Below, one piece after another: positions 1-9,169 of a stretch of 64,000 nucleotides of DNA. Every line of letters starts with the position of its first letter. The first letter of the stretch is position 1. Under the pieces are notes generated by a model. It had not been told where the DNA came from. It saw nothing but the letters and a program-made list of their open reading frames with translations, and ran no database searches. Made by a program: the position numbers and the translations under genes. The stretch is from Dyadobacter sp. CY356 (lineage in GTDB: Bacteria > Bacteroidota > Bacteroidia > Cytophagales > Spirosomataceae). Location of the stretch: contig NZ_JAJTSZ010000001.1 of the NCBI RefSeq assembly GCF_021440195.1, positions 496,001 through 560,000 on the forward strand. Reading direction: 5' to 3'.

Positions 1-1098
1 TGGCGCGCTCAGACCAAACGGATCATTGGTATCAGATCTTTTCAATCCGAAAATGGCTAAATTTTTGTCGTACTTATTTACTCCACCTTTATATGTACCC
101 AGCCAGCAGATACCTTGATTATCAATCAATATGCTGCGTACCGATTTATTGGTTAAACTGAATTCAGTCCTGGCATCGGGCCCATATCGTTGAATATTTC
201 CATTACGGGTATCAAGAATATTGAGTCCGGCGTCGGTGCCTATCCACATATTATGGTCATTTTCCAGCGTGATCGCAAAAACCATATTGGAGCTCAGAGA
301 ATTTTTATTGCCGGATTCAAACTTGTATTGCTTTAAAATCTGCCCGTTTGAATTTAACTTAAATACACCACTATAAGTACCGATCCACAAATTTCCGTCC
401 CGTTCTTCGATGATAGATTTCACTGTCCGTGCACCAGCTTCATCCGGTATAACCTGAAGATAATTGATATATTCATTGTCTTTATGGGAAGGATCAATGC
501 GATACAGACCATTTTTAGAACCAACCCAAACCTTGTTTTCACTGTCTATCGCCACACTTAGTATCAGTCCTTTTGAAATATCATCCGGCATGTTGGGTAT
601 TGATGAAAATGTGCTGATCTGATAACTTTTGGCGTCCACATTAAGCAATCCACTGGTGGTTCCTACCCAGAGTTTCCCTGTCCGGTCGCTGGTTATACTT
701 GTAACACTGTGAGGGGAAGGTATGCTCAGAAATGAATCTTTCCTCCTGTCGTAAAGATGCAATCCGCCCTCAATCGTACCAACCCAGATACGGCCCATCC
801 GGTCCTGGTGTAAGCTGGCAATGTCATTTGATTTTAGTGAAGTTGAATCCTTTTTATTGTGACGGTATACCGTTACATCGGTGCCGTCAAATTTGTTAAG
901 ACCATCATCCGTTGCAAACCACATCAGTCCGTAACTGTCTTTTAAAATAGCTGTTACCGTATTAGACGACAATCCATCCATGGACGTAATCGACGTAAAC
1001 TTCGGTTCCGGACGCTGAGCCTGGGCTGTGAACCGGGCAGTACATAGTATGACCAGTGAGCAGGCAAAGCAGTATATAAATTTGATTGTTATGCGCAT
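1..1098 (-). CDS. Hybrid two-component system sensor, N-terminal part (truncated by window edge)
   Basis: The reverse strand from 1098 to position 1 is open for 366 codons and runs off the window. It starts with a signal peptide (MRITIKFIYCFACSLVILC) and continues as repeated two-component propeller blades. Motifs such as MWFATDDGLNKFDG, IWVGTIEGGLHLYD, LWVGTTSGLL, LWIGTYSGVFKL and MWIGTDAGLN recur about every 45 residues. This is the periplasmic ligand-sensing part of Bacteroidota hybrid two-component systems, whose kinase, receiver and AraC output domains normally follow. It is divergent from the SusC gene at 1706, which suggests it activates the xylan locus on sensing xylo-oligosaccharides. 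The kinase and output parts are not visible, so a one-domain sensor cannot be excluded. Confidence 0.88.
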   Translation of the reverse strand, partial: MRITIKFIYCFACSLVILCTARFTAQAQRPEPKFTSITSMDGLSSNTVTAILKDSYGLMWFATDDGLNKFDGTDVTVYRHNKKDSTSLKSNDIASLHQDRMGRIWVGTIEGGLHLYDRRKDSFLSIPSPHSVTSITSDRTGKLWVGTTSGLLNVDAKSYQISTFSSIPNMPDDISKGLILSVAIDSENKVWVGSKNGLYRIDPSHKDNEYINYLQVIPDEAGARTVKSIIEERDGNLWIGTYSGVFKLNSNGQILKQYKFESGNKNSLSSNMVFAITLENDHNMWIGTDAGLNILDTRNGNIQRYGPDARTEFSLTNKSVRSILIDNQGICWLGTYKGGVNKYDKNLAIFGLKRSDTNDPFGLSAP

Positions 1099-1705
1099 TG
1101 ATCCAAAAGAATTAAAAAGCCAGCCAGTGTTGAGACGATCATATTAAAATACCTGTGAAAATGGAATAACCTTTTTCCGTTAAAAACGACAGCGCCATAA
1201 GAGCTTGCTGCAACATTCCACATGCGAAAAACGATATTTTAATCCTAAAAATGCAAGTTTCTCCTTGAATACGGCATTTTTTTAGTGGATTTGAACAATA
1301 GTAGCGGTAAAATGAACAAATCTGCTCACAGTTGACATAGCTGGCGTGTTACATTTGTCGACAATTAATCAAATAATATCTGGGAAAAATGATGAACTGA
1401 ATTGGTGCACTAATTCAGACTTATCCATTACCAATTGCAAAATTACCTTGCACAGTAAAATCATACAAAGGGAATTTTTATTACAGAACTATGCCATAAT
1501 TAAGTAATGTCAAATTGACACTAATTTATCACTAAAAGCCAAATAAAGCGTTCGTGAAACTGTATCTGATCCAAAAAATAATGAGATGGCGCTACACCAA
1601 TTAAAAAATTTACCAGGAAGTACTACGTGGCTTCACAAACTGAATGACAGCTATTATTCAGACGCTACGCAAAATCATTCGAAAACTTCAAATCATTCAT
1701 AATAT
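1099..1705. other. 607-bp divergent intergenic region upstream of susC
   Basis: This AT-rich gap separates the sensor gene from susC. No open frame here looks like a gene. An in-frame TAA at 1700-1702 fixes the susC start to 1706 or later. One good match to the Bacteroidota -7 box is present (1350-1357). If used, it would leave a leader of about 340 nt before susC. The binding site of the hybrid sensor is expected here, but I could not identify it. Confidence 0.5.
1332..1357 (+). promoter_or_regulatory. Possible promoter for the xylan locus
   Basis: TACATTTG at 1350-1357 matches the Bacteroidota -7 consensus TAnnTTTG exactly. A TTG lies at 1332-1334, but the spacing of 15 nt is shorter than the usual 19-21, so the -33 element is doubtful. 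An activator-dependent promoter could tolerate this. Confidence 0.3.
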
Positions 1706-4700
1706 ATGCAAGACTCTTTATTAAACCGTAGTATGCTGGCAAGGGTCGGGGCGATCTGTGGCCTGCCTATCCTGCTGCTGGGCGGGGTTCCAACTGGTGC
1801 TTATGCCGGTGCTACTGCTCTGAATATTAATAGCAGAATTAAACCTGGCTCATTTTCCTTTGCCGATGTAGAAATCAAAGGTAAGGTAACTGGTGAAGAC
1901 GGTGCCGCGCTTCCTGGCGCAAGTATTCTGATCAAGTCCACCACCCGTGGAACCATCACAGATGCGGATGGAAATTTCAAACTCAATATTGCCGATGATG
2001 CCAATACAATTCTGGTGGTATCGCTTGTCGGATATGTTTCGCAGGAAGTTGTTGTGGGAACACAAAAAGTCGTGAACGTACTTTTGAAAGGTGACAATAA
2101 AGTTTTGGATGAAGTAGTTGTAGTAGGTTATGGCGTGCAAAGGAAAAGGGATGTGACCGGCTCTGTTGTTTCTGTCAGTGAAAGTACTTTAAAGGAAGTT
2201 CCGGCACCAAACCTTATCAACCAGTTGAAAGGTCGTGCGGCAGGTGTTTCTATTATTAGTAACGGAAGTACGCCTGGTTCTCAGGGACAGATCAGAATCA
2301 GGGGAAACCGGACGCTTACGACAAGTTCAGGTACGGCGGATAGCCAGGATGGTCCACTTGTGGTGGTTGATGGGATTCCTTTCGGTGGTTTGAATGATAT
2401 AAACCCGGACGATATCCTCAGCCTGGAAGTGTTAAAAGATGCTTCCGCAACAGCGATTTACGGTTCCCGCGGGTCAGGAGGCGTAATTTTGGTAACAACC
2501 AAAAGAGGTAAGGTTGGTAAACCCGTATTCAGCTATGACGGATATCACGGAGAAACCCGGGTAATGGGCAAATTCAATGTGATGAATGGCCCGGAATATG
2601 CTCAGTTCAAACTTGACGCGGCCAAATATAACCGTACAAGCCCTGGAACATCCGGTTATGTGTTAACCCAAAAAGAGCAGGAAGCACTTGATAAAGGTAT
2701 ATCAACCGACTGGCAGGATCTGATTTACAAACCAGGTTTTATGTCTAATCATCAGTTAGGTGTGCAGGGTGGTAGCGAGACTACGCAGTATTCATTAGGT
2801 CTTGGTTATTTCAACGAAACCGGGATCATTCCAAGCCAGAATTTTCAGCGTTTCAATATCCGCGCGACCATTGATCAACGGATTGGCAAACATGTCAAGA
2901 TCGGGCTTAATACGTTAAACACATTGACTTACCAGAACACACCCGGCGGTGGCGGCATACCTGGCGGACTTGTGCGCCTTACACCTCTGGCGTCGCCTTA
3001 CAATGCGGATGGTACGGTTAATACGTTTCCTTCGGAAGGTTCAATTGATGCAGCCGGCGTGAGTCCGCTTACAATTTTGACCAAAAAAGATTCTTATCTG
3101 GGACGTACACGCTCGCTGAGAACATTCAACAGTATTTATGCAGAGGTGAATATTTTACCAGGATTAAAATACCGGTTCAACGCAGGTTTGAATTTCAGTC
3201 AGTCCAATTATAACGGCTACAACGGTCCACTGACGTATTTCAATTCCGCTACAACACAAGCATCATCCAATGCCGAGATCAGTAACACAGAATATTGGGA
3301 TGTGAACTTGCAGCATTTGCTTTATTTCGATAAAACATTTGCAGGAAAGCATAAACTGGGTTTTACCGCACTTTACGAGTATACCAAAAACCACTCGCTG
3401 GGCAGCCGCTTTACGGTGACAGGTGTTCCTGCGGATTACATCAAAACATCCAACTTTTCACTTGCATCGGGTCAGCCTGTCGCCAGTTCGGATTATGGCA
3501 ACTCGTTTTCTGAAACCGGTTTGTTGTCTTATATGGGAAGGCTTAATTATAGCTATGCCGACAAATATTTGCTGACCATGACGTTACGTCGGGATGGATC
3601 TTCTACATTATCTCCTGGTAATCAGTACTTTAATTATCCGGCTATTGGTCTGGGATGGAATGTGATCGAAGAAACTTTTATGAAATCAGCCAGTTTGATT
3701 TCCAACCTTAAACTGCGCGGCGGCTGGGGTATTTCAGGAAACCGGAATGTTGGGGCATATTCAACGCTTGGAGCCTTAACAGCAGGCTATTACAATTTCG
3801 GAACAGGTACTGCCGGACAGCAGCTGGCTTATACAGTTACCAGTCTTCCCGCTAATGATCTTACCTGGCAGTCGACGGCGCAGCTGGATATTGGTATTGA
3901 CTTTGGAATACTTAATAACCGCATTACGGGTTCGGTGGATTGGTATCATCAAAAAACCAAGAATATTTTGCTGTCAGTTCCGCTTCCTGCAAGTAATGGG
4001 GCAAGTTCTACTTTGAAAAACCTTGGTAAAACAGAAGGTAAAGGTGTGGAAGTAACGACAACCTTTGAGATCATCAGAAAGCCAAAAGGATTTAACTGGA
4101 GTGTAGACGCGACTTATTTCTTCAACCGGGAGAAAATCACGCAGCTTACAACACCAGAAGAAAAATCCAACATTGGTGCAGGATGGTTTGTAGGACAACC
4201 GCTTTCTGTTATTTATGATTATAAAAAGCTGGGTATCTGGCAGACGGCCGACAAGGAAAACGGTACTTTGGCCAAACAAACATCTCCTGTACAATACCCC
4301 GGGCAGATCAGAGTAGAAGACCTGAACGGTGATGGAAAAATTGACGCCAACGACCGTCAGCTTTTGGGTAATTTTCAGCCAAAATGGGAAGGAGGCCTTA
4401 CTACCCGTTTCAGTTTCAAAAATTTTGATGCTTCTGTTGTTACTTATGCCAGGATGGGCATGAAAGTAATTGTGCCTTACCTTACCGGTAACTCCACAGG
4501 ATCAGGCGGATTTGCCTTCTATAACCAAAGCCGTGTGAATCAGGTGAAAACGGATTACTGGACAGAAACAAATCCAACCAACGCATTTCCGGCTCCGGAT
4601 GCCAGCAGCGCTGTGGCAAACTTTGGTTCTACTCTGGGTTATTACGATGGTTCCTTTATCAAATGCAGAAGCATTAACCTGGGTTACACTTTCCAGAGTA

Positions 4701-4951
4701 ATGTTTTCAAAAAGATTGGTGCAACTTCGGCGAGGATCTACGTAAACCTGACTAATCCGTTCATAATCTATTCGCCTTTGGTGAGAGATAATCTGGCTAT
4801 CGATCCGGAAGGAAACAGCTATGCAAGTGGCCAGTCGACGCTAAACCCGGATGCTTCCAGCGACCGCGGGACGCCGGAACGTCAGATTTCGGTAAATCTT
4901 AATAATCCTCCGGTAAGACAATTCACTGTGGGCGTTAACCTTAAATTCTAA
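1706..4951 (+). CDS. susC: SusC/RagA family TonB-dependent outer-membrane transporter
   Basis: This 1081-residue protein would import xylo-oligosaccharides across the outer membrane using TonB energy. A signal peptide (to about residue 35) is followed by a carboxypeptidase-regulatory-like domain (about 57-130, GKVTGEDGAALPGASI). The SusC motif VVVGYG and plug domain (about 135-270, DGPLVVVDGIPFGG, ATAIYGSRGSGG) come next. The rest is a beta barrel ending in the aromatic VGVNLKF. There is no STN domain, so it is a transporter rather than a sigma-factor transducer. An alternative ATG at 1733 would give a shorter signal peptide. The partner SusD starts 7 bp downstream. Confidence 0.95.
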   Translation: MQDSLLNRSMLARVGAICGLPILLLGGVPTGAYAGATALNINSRIKPGSFSFADVEIKGKVTGEDGAALPGASILIKSTTRGTITDADGNFKLNIADDANTILVVSLVGYVSQEVVVGTQKVVNVLLKGDNKVLDEVVVVGYGVQRKRDVTGSVVSVSESTLKEVPAPNLINQLKGRAAGVSIISNGSTPGSQGQIRIRGNRTLTTSSGTADSQDGPLVVVDGIPFGGLNDINPDDILSLEVLKDASATAIYGSRGSGGVILVTTKRGKVGKPVFSYDGYHGETRVMGKFNVMNGPEYAQFKLDAAKYNRTSPGTSGYVLTQKEQEALDKGISTDWQDLIYKPGFMSNHQLGVQGGSETTQYSLGLGYFNETGIIPSQNFQRFNIRATIDQRIGKHVKIGLNTLNTLTYQNTPGGGGIPGGLVRLTPLASPYNADGTVNTFPSEGSIDAAGVSPLTILTKKDSYLGRTRSLRTFNSIYAEVNILPGLKYRFNAGLNFSQSNYNGYNGPLTYFNSATTQASSNAEISNTEYWDVNLQHLLYFDKTFAGKHKLGFTALYEYTKNHSLGSRFTVTGVPADYIKTSNFSLASGQPVASSDYGNSFSETGLLSYMGRLNYSYADKYLLTMTLRRDGSSTLSPGNQYFNYPAIGLGWNVIEETFMKSASLISNLKLRGGWGISGNRNVGAYSTLGALTAGYYNFGTGTAGQQLAYTVTSLPANDLTWQSTAQLDIGIDFGILNNRITGSVDWYHQKTKNILLSVPLPASNGASSTLKNLGKTEGKGVEVTTTFEIIRKPKGFNWSVDATYFFNREKITQLTTPEEKSNIGAGWFVGQPLSVIYDYKKLGIWQTADKENGTLAKQTSPVQYPGQIRVEDLNGDGKIDANDRQLLGNFQPKWEGGLTTRFSFKNFDASVVTYARMGMKVIVPYLTGNSTGSGGFAFYNQSRVNQVKTDYWTETNPTNAFPAPDASSAVANFGSTLGYYDGSFIKCRSINLGYTFQSNVFKKIGATSARIYVNLTNPFIIYSPLVRDNLAIDPEGNSYASGQSTLNPDASSDRGTPERQISVNLNNPPVRQFTVGVNLKF

Positions 4952-4958
4952 TCCGATC

Positions 4959-6773
4959 ATGAAATCCATAAAAATACTGATTACTGCCGGGCTGATCGTT
5001 GCACTAAGTTCCGGTTGCGAAAAAGTGCTCGAAGAGCACCCGCAGTCACAGATTGTTCCATCTTATTTTAACAGCCCGTCCGGCGTTTTGGGAGGGATAG
5101 CAGGGGTCTATAATGATATACGGAGCCAGTGGGGTACAGAAGGGTTTACCGTTGAAATGCAGGCAGGGACGGATGAGTTTATCCAGGGTGTCAATGCCGG
5201 CACTGGTAATGCTTACACGTACAATGGCTTAAACAGTAGTAACTTCGGTTCTGCCTGGGGCGTAGCTTTTCAGGATATTAACACCTTGAATGGAGTGCTC
5301 CAATATGGTCAGACCATTGATCTGAACGAGACTACGAGGAAACAATACCTGGCACAGGCCAAATTTTTGAGAGCATTCTGGTATTTCTACCTCGTGCAGA
5401 CCTGGGGCGATGTGCCGCTTCATACCGAATTCATTACCGAGGCCTCGCAGGCAGCCACCCGCCAACCTGCGGCAGAGGTTTACGAGCTGATCATTAAGGA
5501 TCTTACAGAAGCTGCGGCGGACTTGCCCAACCAACCTACGGCTCCATTCCTCGGAAAAGCGGCAACCAAACCAGTCGCGCAATTCCTGCTTGCCAAAGCA
5601 TACCTGACCCGCGGATGGCTGAACAATACGGCCAGTGATTTTACGGCGGCTGCAAAACTTTGTGATGAGATTATTGCCAATAAATCTGCTTATGGCCTGG
5701 ATCTGTGGCAGGATTATGGCGATGCATTTGTTCCCGCAAACGATTATGGAAAAGAGACGATGTTTGTAAGCGACCACGTGCTGGATCCAAAATATGGTTA
5801 TTACAGCGTTGGTGGAGCAGCCGGAGGAGGTGCGGCACAAAACCTGAGTCCATGGTTCACCAACTGGAATTATCCTAATAACAGTGGCATTAACTCGATC
5901 AAAAATGCTGCCGGCGTTTTCACCAACAGCGGAACTTCCGGCATGATCCGGGATTCTTACTACGGTCGCCCTTATGTACGGATGCGTCCGAATTCAGATA
6001 AACAACTTACGGGGACCCGTGCCGGGAAAAATTATTTCCTTGATCAGGCTTTCACAAACCGTGATGTCGATTCACGTTTTGCCAATTCGTTTTACACGGT
6101 TTATATTTCAAACACTGCGGTAACCAATACCCCAACCACTGCGAACAATACTCGTGGAATCGGTTATACCACCGTTCCCGGATCAGACACGGCCGTTTGG
6201 CTGCCCGATTATGAAGTGCCTGGTGCACCTCAGTTTGTAGGATCGAGACCATTTAAAGGTATTGTTGTGCCGCCAAGTCTTTGGAACAATGGTATATATC
6301 CTGCATTGAAAAAATACATGGATCCAAGTCGCGGTGCCAATTTTAATGATCCCTCTACGCGACCTTGTGTTTTATATCGCTTCTCGGATGTTTACCTGAC
6401 AGGTGCTGAGGCAAATTTCAAAGCGGGCGACGCATCAAAAGCTGCAACGATGATCAATGTGTTACGGCAGCGCGCAGCATTCCGGAAAACCAATAGTACG
6501 GCTCAGAATACAGCTGCTGCAACGGCCATGAACATTACCGCCGCTGACGTAACCCTGGATTTTATCCTTGACGAACGGAGCCGTGAATTCTTTGGAGAAT
6601 GGCAGCGGTGGCATGACCTTGTGAGAACACGTTCGCTTGTCCGTCGTGTGCAGGAATGGAACAAGGAGGCTGCTCCATACATCAAAGATTTTCATATGTT
6701 ACGACCAATCCCGCAGTCGCAGATTGACAGGGTCGTGGAAGGTCCTAAGTTTCCTCAAAATACGGGATACTAG
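4959..6773 (+). CDS. susD: SusD/RagB family glycan-binding lipoprotein
   Basis: This is the surface lid that binds glycan and delivers it to the SusC barrel. It is 604 residues with a lipobox (ALSSGC, lipidated Cys20). The N-terminal region reads CEKVLEEHPQSQIVPSYF, and the tetratricopeptide-like core includes FLRAFWYFYLVQTWGDVPL and the C-terminal SusD segment RFSDVYLTGAEANFKAGD. The closing region DERSREFFGEWQRWHDLVR is diagnostic for the family. Only 7 bp separate it from susC, so the two are co-transcribed. A strong RNA hairpin follows the stop codon and separates this pair from the downstream enzymes. Confidence 0.95.
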   Translation: MKSIKILITAGLIVALSSGCEKVLEEHPQSQIVPSYFNSPSGVLGGIAGVYNDIRSQWGTEGFTVEMQAGTDEFIQGVNAGTGNAYTYNGLNSSNFGSAWGVAFQDINTLNGVLQYGQTIDLNETTRKQYLAQAKFLRAFWYFYLVQTWGDVPLHTEFITEASQAATRQPAAEVYELIIKDLTEAAADLPNQPTAPFLGKAATKPVAQFLLAKAYLTRGWLNNTASDFTAAAKLCDEIIANKSAYGLDLWQDYGDAFVPANDYGKETMFVSDHVLDPKYGYYSVGGAAGGGAAQNLSPWFTNWNYPNNSGINSIKNAAGVFTNSGTSGMIRDSYYGRPYVRMRPNSDKQLTGTRAGKNYFLDQAFTNRDVDSRFANSFYTVYISNTAVTNTPTTANNTRGIGYTTVPGSDTAVWLPDYEVPGAPQFVGSRPFKGIVVPPSLWNNGIYPALKKYMDPSRGANFNDPSTRPCVLYRFSDVYLTGAEANFKAGDASKAATMINVLRQRAAFRKTNSTAQNTAAATAMNITAADVTLDFILDERSREFFGEWQRWHDLVRTRSLVRRVQEWNKEAAPYIKDFHMLRPIPQSQIDRVVEGPKFPQNTGY

Positions 6774-6800
6774 TTTAAAATGTTGATTAAAAACAATAAG

Positions 6801-6843
6801 CCTGGGACGCAGGACTGCCACAAATGCAGTTCTGTGTCTCAGG
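6801..6843 (+). promoter_or_regulatory. 18-bp RNA hairpin between susD and the GH43 genes
   Basis: The left arm CCTGGGACGCAGGACTGC (6801-6818) pairs along its full length with GCAGTTCTGTGTCTCAGG (6826-6843) across a 7-nt loop. Three of the 18 pairs are G-U. They pair only in the plus-strand RNA, which suggests an RNA-level function. No U-run follows immediately, so it looks like an mRNA-processing or stabilising element, or a partial attenuator, rather than a strong terminator. Confidence 0.7.
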
Positions 6844-6921
6844 ATTAGTTTTGTCAGGATTTCAATAAAACAACATAAGTAGTAACAGTCCAGCGATTTG
6901 CTTTTTGTATAAAAAACATAA

Positions 6922-7977
6922 ATGATGATACGATTCAATAACAATCTTATAGCCACCTTCTCGATTATTGTTGCCATAGCCGGACAGGCGATCTGCCAGA
7001 AAGCACCTGAAAAGATCAAGCCTCTCGTAGACGGTTTGTACACTGCCGACCCCTCAGCCCATGTTTTCAACGGTAAAATTTATATCTATCCTTCGCATGA
7101 TGTTGAAGCAGACGTGCCCCAGGATGACGAAGGCGGACATTTCCAGATGCGCGATTATCATGTTTTTTCCATGGACAAAATCGGTGGAAAAGTGACTGAT
7201 CACGGTGTTGCGCTGGATGTAAAAGATGTGCCCTGGGCGGATAAACAAATGTGGGCACCGGATGCGGCTTACAAAAACGGCACTTATTTTCTTTACTTTC
7301 CTGCAAAAGACAAAGAGGGCGTTTTCCGTATGGGCGTAGCTACAAGTAAGTCGCCAAGCGGACCTTTTAAAGCTGAGGCAAAACCTATTGAAGGAAGTTA
7401 CAGCATAGACCCGGCTGTTTTTACCGATACGGATGGTAAAGCTTATATGTATTTGGGAGGTATCTGGGGCGGTCAGCTTCAACGCTGGCACACGGGAACT
7501 TACAATAAATCATTAATGACTGATCTTGGCAAAGGCCATGAAAATGAACCTGCATTAAGCGCAAAAATTGCTGTGATGAAAGACGATATGCTTTCGTTTG
7601 CCGAGCCTTTGCGTGATGTTCAGATCCTTGATGAAAATGGCAAACCTCTACTTGCCTCGGATGCCAGTAAGCGCTTTTTTGAAGGTGCATGGATGCATAA
7701 GTTCAATGGAAAATATTATTTCTCTTATTCAACAGGTGATACGCACTTGCTTTGTTATGCAGAGGGAACTTCACCCTACGGGCCGTTTACTTACAAGGGC
7801 GTGATCATGAATCCTGTCGAAGGCTGGACGACGCATCATTCAATTGTTGAAGTGAAAGGAAAATGGTATCTGTTCTATCACGATGCTGAACTTTCCGGAA
7901 AAACTCATCTTCGCAGTGTAAAAGTCAGAGAGCTGCTGAGAGATAGTAATGGAAATATTAAGACAATAACTCCTTGA
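6922..7977 (+). CDS. Glycoside hydrolase family 43 (beta-xylosidase or arabinofuranosidase)
   Basis: This 351-residue secreted single-domain enzyme would release xylose or arabinose from xylo-oligosaccharides. A signal peptide ends near AICQ (residue 26). The five-bladed propeller carries the expected GH43 acids: Asp43 (YTADPSAHVF, general base), Asp163 (YSIDPAVF, pKa modulator) and Glu254 (RFFEGAWM, general acid). WAPDAAYKNGTYFLYFPA is typical of the family. The start may be either ATG of a tandem pair (6922 or 6925). It is the first enzyme after the susCD hairpin. Which sugar it prefers cannot be decided from sequence alone. Confidence 0.9.
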   Translation: MMIRFNNNLIATFSIIVAIAGQAICQKAPEKIKPLVDGLYTADPSAHVFNGKIYIYPSHDVEADVPQDDEGGHFQMRDYHVFSMDKIGGKVTDHGVALDVKDVPWADKQMWAPDAAYKNGTYFLYFPAKDKEGVFRMGVATSKSPSGPFKAEAKPIEGSYSIDPAVFTDTDGKAYMYLGGIWGGQLQRWHTGTYNKSLMTDLGKGHENEPALSAKIAVMKDDMLSFAEPLRDVQILDENGKPLLASDASKRFFEGAWMHKFNGKYYFSYSTGDTHLLCYAEGTSPYGPFTYKGVIMNPVEGWTTHHSIVEVKGKWYLFYHDAELSGKTHLRSVKVRELLRDSNGNIKTITP

Positions 7978-8016
7978 TAATTAATATATTATTGTTCATT
8001 CCTATCAAAAATTAAT

Positions 8017-9105
8017 ATGCAAATCGAAAGACGCGATTTTTTATCAACCCTGACTTTGGCAGGAGCCGCCGCCTTATTTTCCGGTAACCCGCTGCTGGCA
8101 GCTACCGCGCAAAAAAAAGAAAAACTGGGCATCGCCCTGGTGGGACTTGGATATTACAGCACAGATCTTTTGGCACCGGCGCTTCAGATGACTGAAAAAT
8201 GTTACCTGGCTGGTATCGTTACCGGAACTCCGGCCAAAGCTGAAACCTGGAAAGCAAAATATAAGATCCCTGATAAAAATATCTACAACTATCAGAATTT
8301 CGATCAGATTGCCAATAATCCGGATATCGATATTGTATATGTGGTATTGCCTCCATCCATGCACAGGGAATATGTGGTTCGCGCTGCAAAAGCAGGCAAA
8401 CACGTATTTTGTGAAAAACCAATGGCGCCATCAGTGGCAGATTGCGAAGCGATGATTAAGGCTTGCAGCAGCAGTAAAGTTAAACTGGCTATTGGTTACC
8501 GTTGTCAGCACGATCCTAATATTCAGGCGATTATGAAGCTTGCCAAAGAGCCAAAGTTTGGTAAGGTGAAAATGGTGACAAGTGCAGCCGGGTATTTTGA
8601 CGCGCGTACCGATCACTGGAAACAGAAAAAGTCGCTCGGCGGCGGTGTAATGGGTGATATGGGCGTGTACGCTTTGCAGGGAGCTCGGCTTGCCACGGGT
8701 GAGGAGCCCATCAGTGTTTTTGCCCAGGCTTCTACCACCCGTCCGGACATTTATAAGGAAGTTGAAGAAACCATGATGTTTATGCTTGATTTTCCAAGCG
8801 GTGCCAAAGCATCCTGCCAGACCAGTTTTGGCATCAATATGAATCATTTACAGGTTAATTATGAAAAAGGCTGGGCGAAGCTTGAACCGCAGTCGGGCTA
8901 TAATGGGAATAAAGGAAGTCTGTCGGATGGAACTCTGATTCAATTTCCGATCAAGAATCAGCAGGCCAAACAAATGGATGAAGACTGCGATGCCATACTT
9001 CGGAACAAAGATTTAATTGCACCGGGAGAGGAAGGACTTCGGGATATCCGGGTTGTGGAAGCGATTTACAAATCGGCCGCCGCAGGAAAAGTAATAAAAA
9101 TATAG
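8017..9105 (+). CDS. Gfo/Idh/MocA family NAD(P)-dependent oxidoreductase with Tat-type signal
   Basis: This 362-residue enzyme would oxidise or reduce a sugar with a tightly held nicotinamide cofactor. The N-terminus ERRDFLSTLTLAGAAALF is a twin-arginine signal, as in glucose-fructose oxidoreductase, so it should be exported folded. The Rossmann motif is GIALVGLGYYS (residues 38-48), and the family motif CEKPM is at 132-136. GGGVMGDMGVYALQGAR follows in the substrate domain. Its neighbours on both sides are xylan-degrading enzymes. Its natural substrate may be xylose, an arabinose unit or an oligosaccharide. A role with the DUF1080 protein at 21499 in 3-keto-glycoside chemistry is possible but inferred. 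Confidence 0.88.
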   Translation: MQIERRDFLSTLTLAGAAALFSGNPLLAATAQKKEKLGIALVGLGYYSTDLLAPALQMTEKCYLAGIVTGTPAKAETWKAKYKIPDKNIYNYQNFDQIANNPDIDIVYVVLPPSMHREYVVRAAKAGKHVFCEKPMAPSVADCEAMIKACSSSKVKLAIGYRCQHDPNIQAIMKLAKEPKFGKVKMVTSAAGYFDARTDHWKQKKSLGGGVMGDMGVYALQGARLATGEEPISVFAQASTTRPDIYKEVEETMMFMLDFPSGAKASCQTSFGINMNHLQVNYEKGWAKLEPQSGYNGNKGSLSDGTLIQFPIKNQQAKQMDEDCDAILRNKDLIAPGEEGLRDIRVVEAIYKSAAAGKVIKI

Positions 9106-9169
9106 GCAGAAGTATCTGCGGTTTACCACCGCTTATTTAGAAAACCGAATCGTTGATTAAGATTACTAA

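Noticed and set aside
5229-5840. 203-codon minus-strand frame inside susD
   Set aside because: It is a shadow of the susD coding frame, rich in Cys, Arg and His as antisense frames often are.
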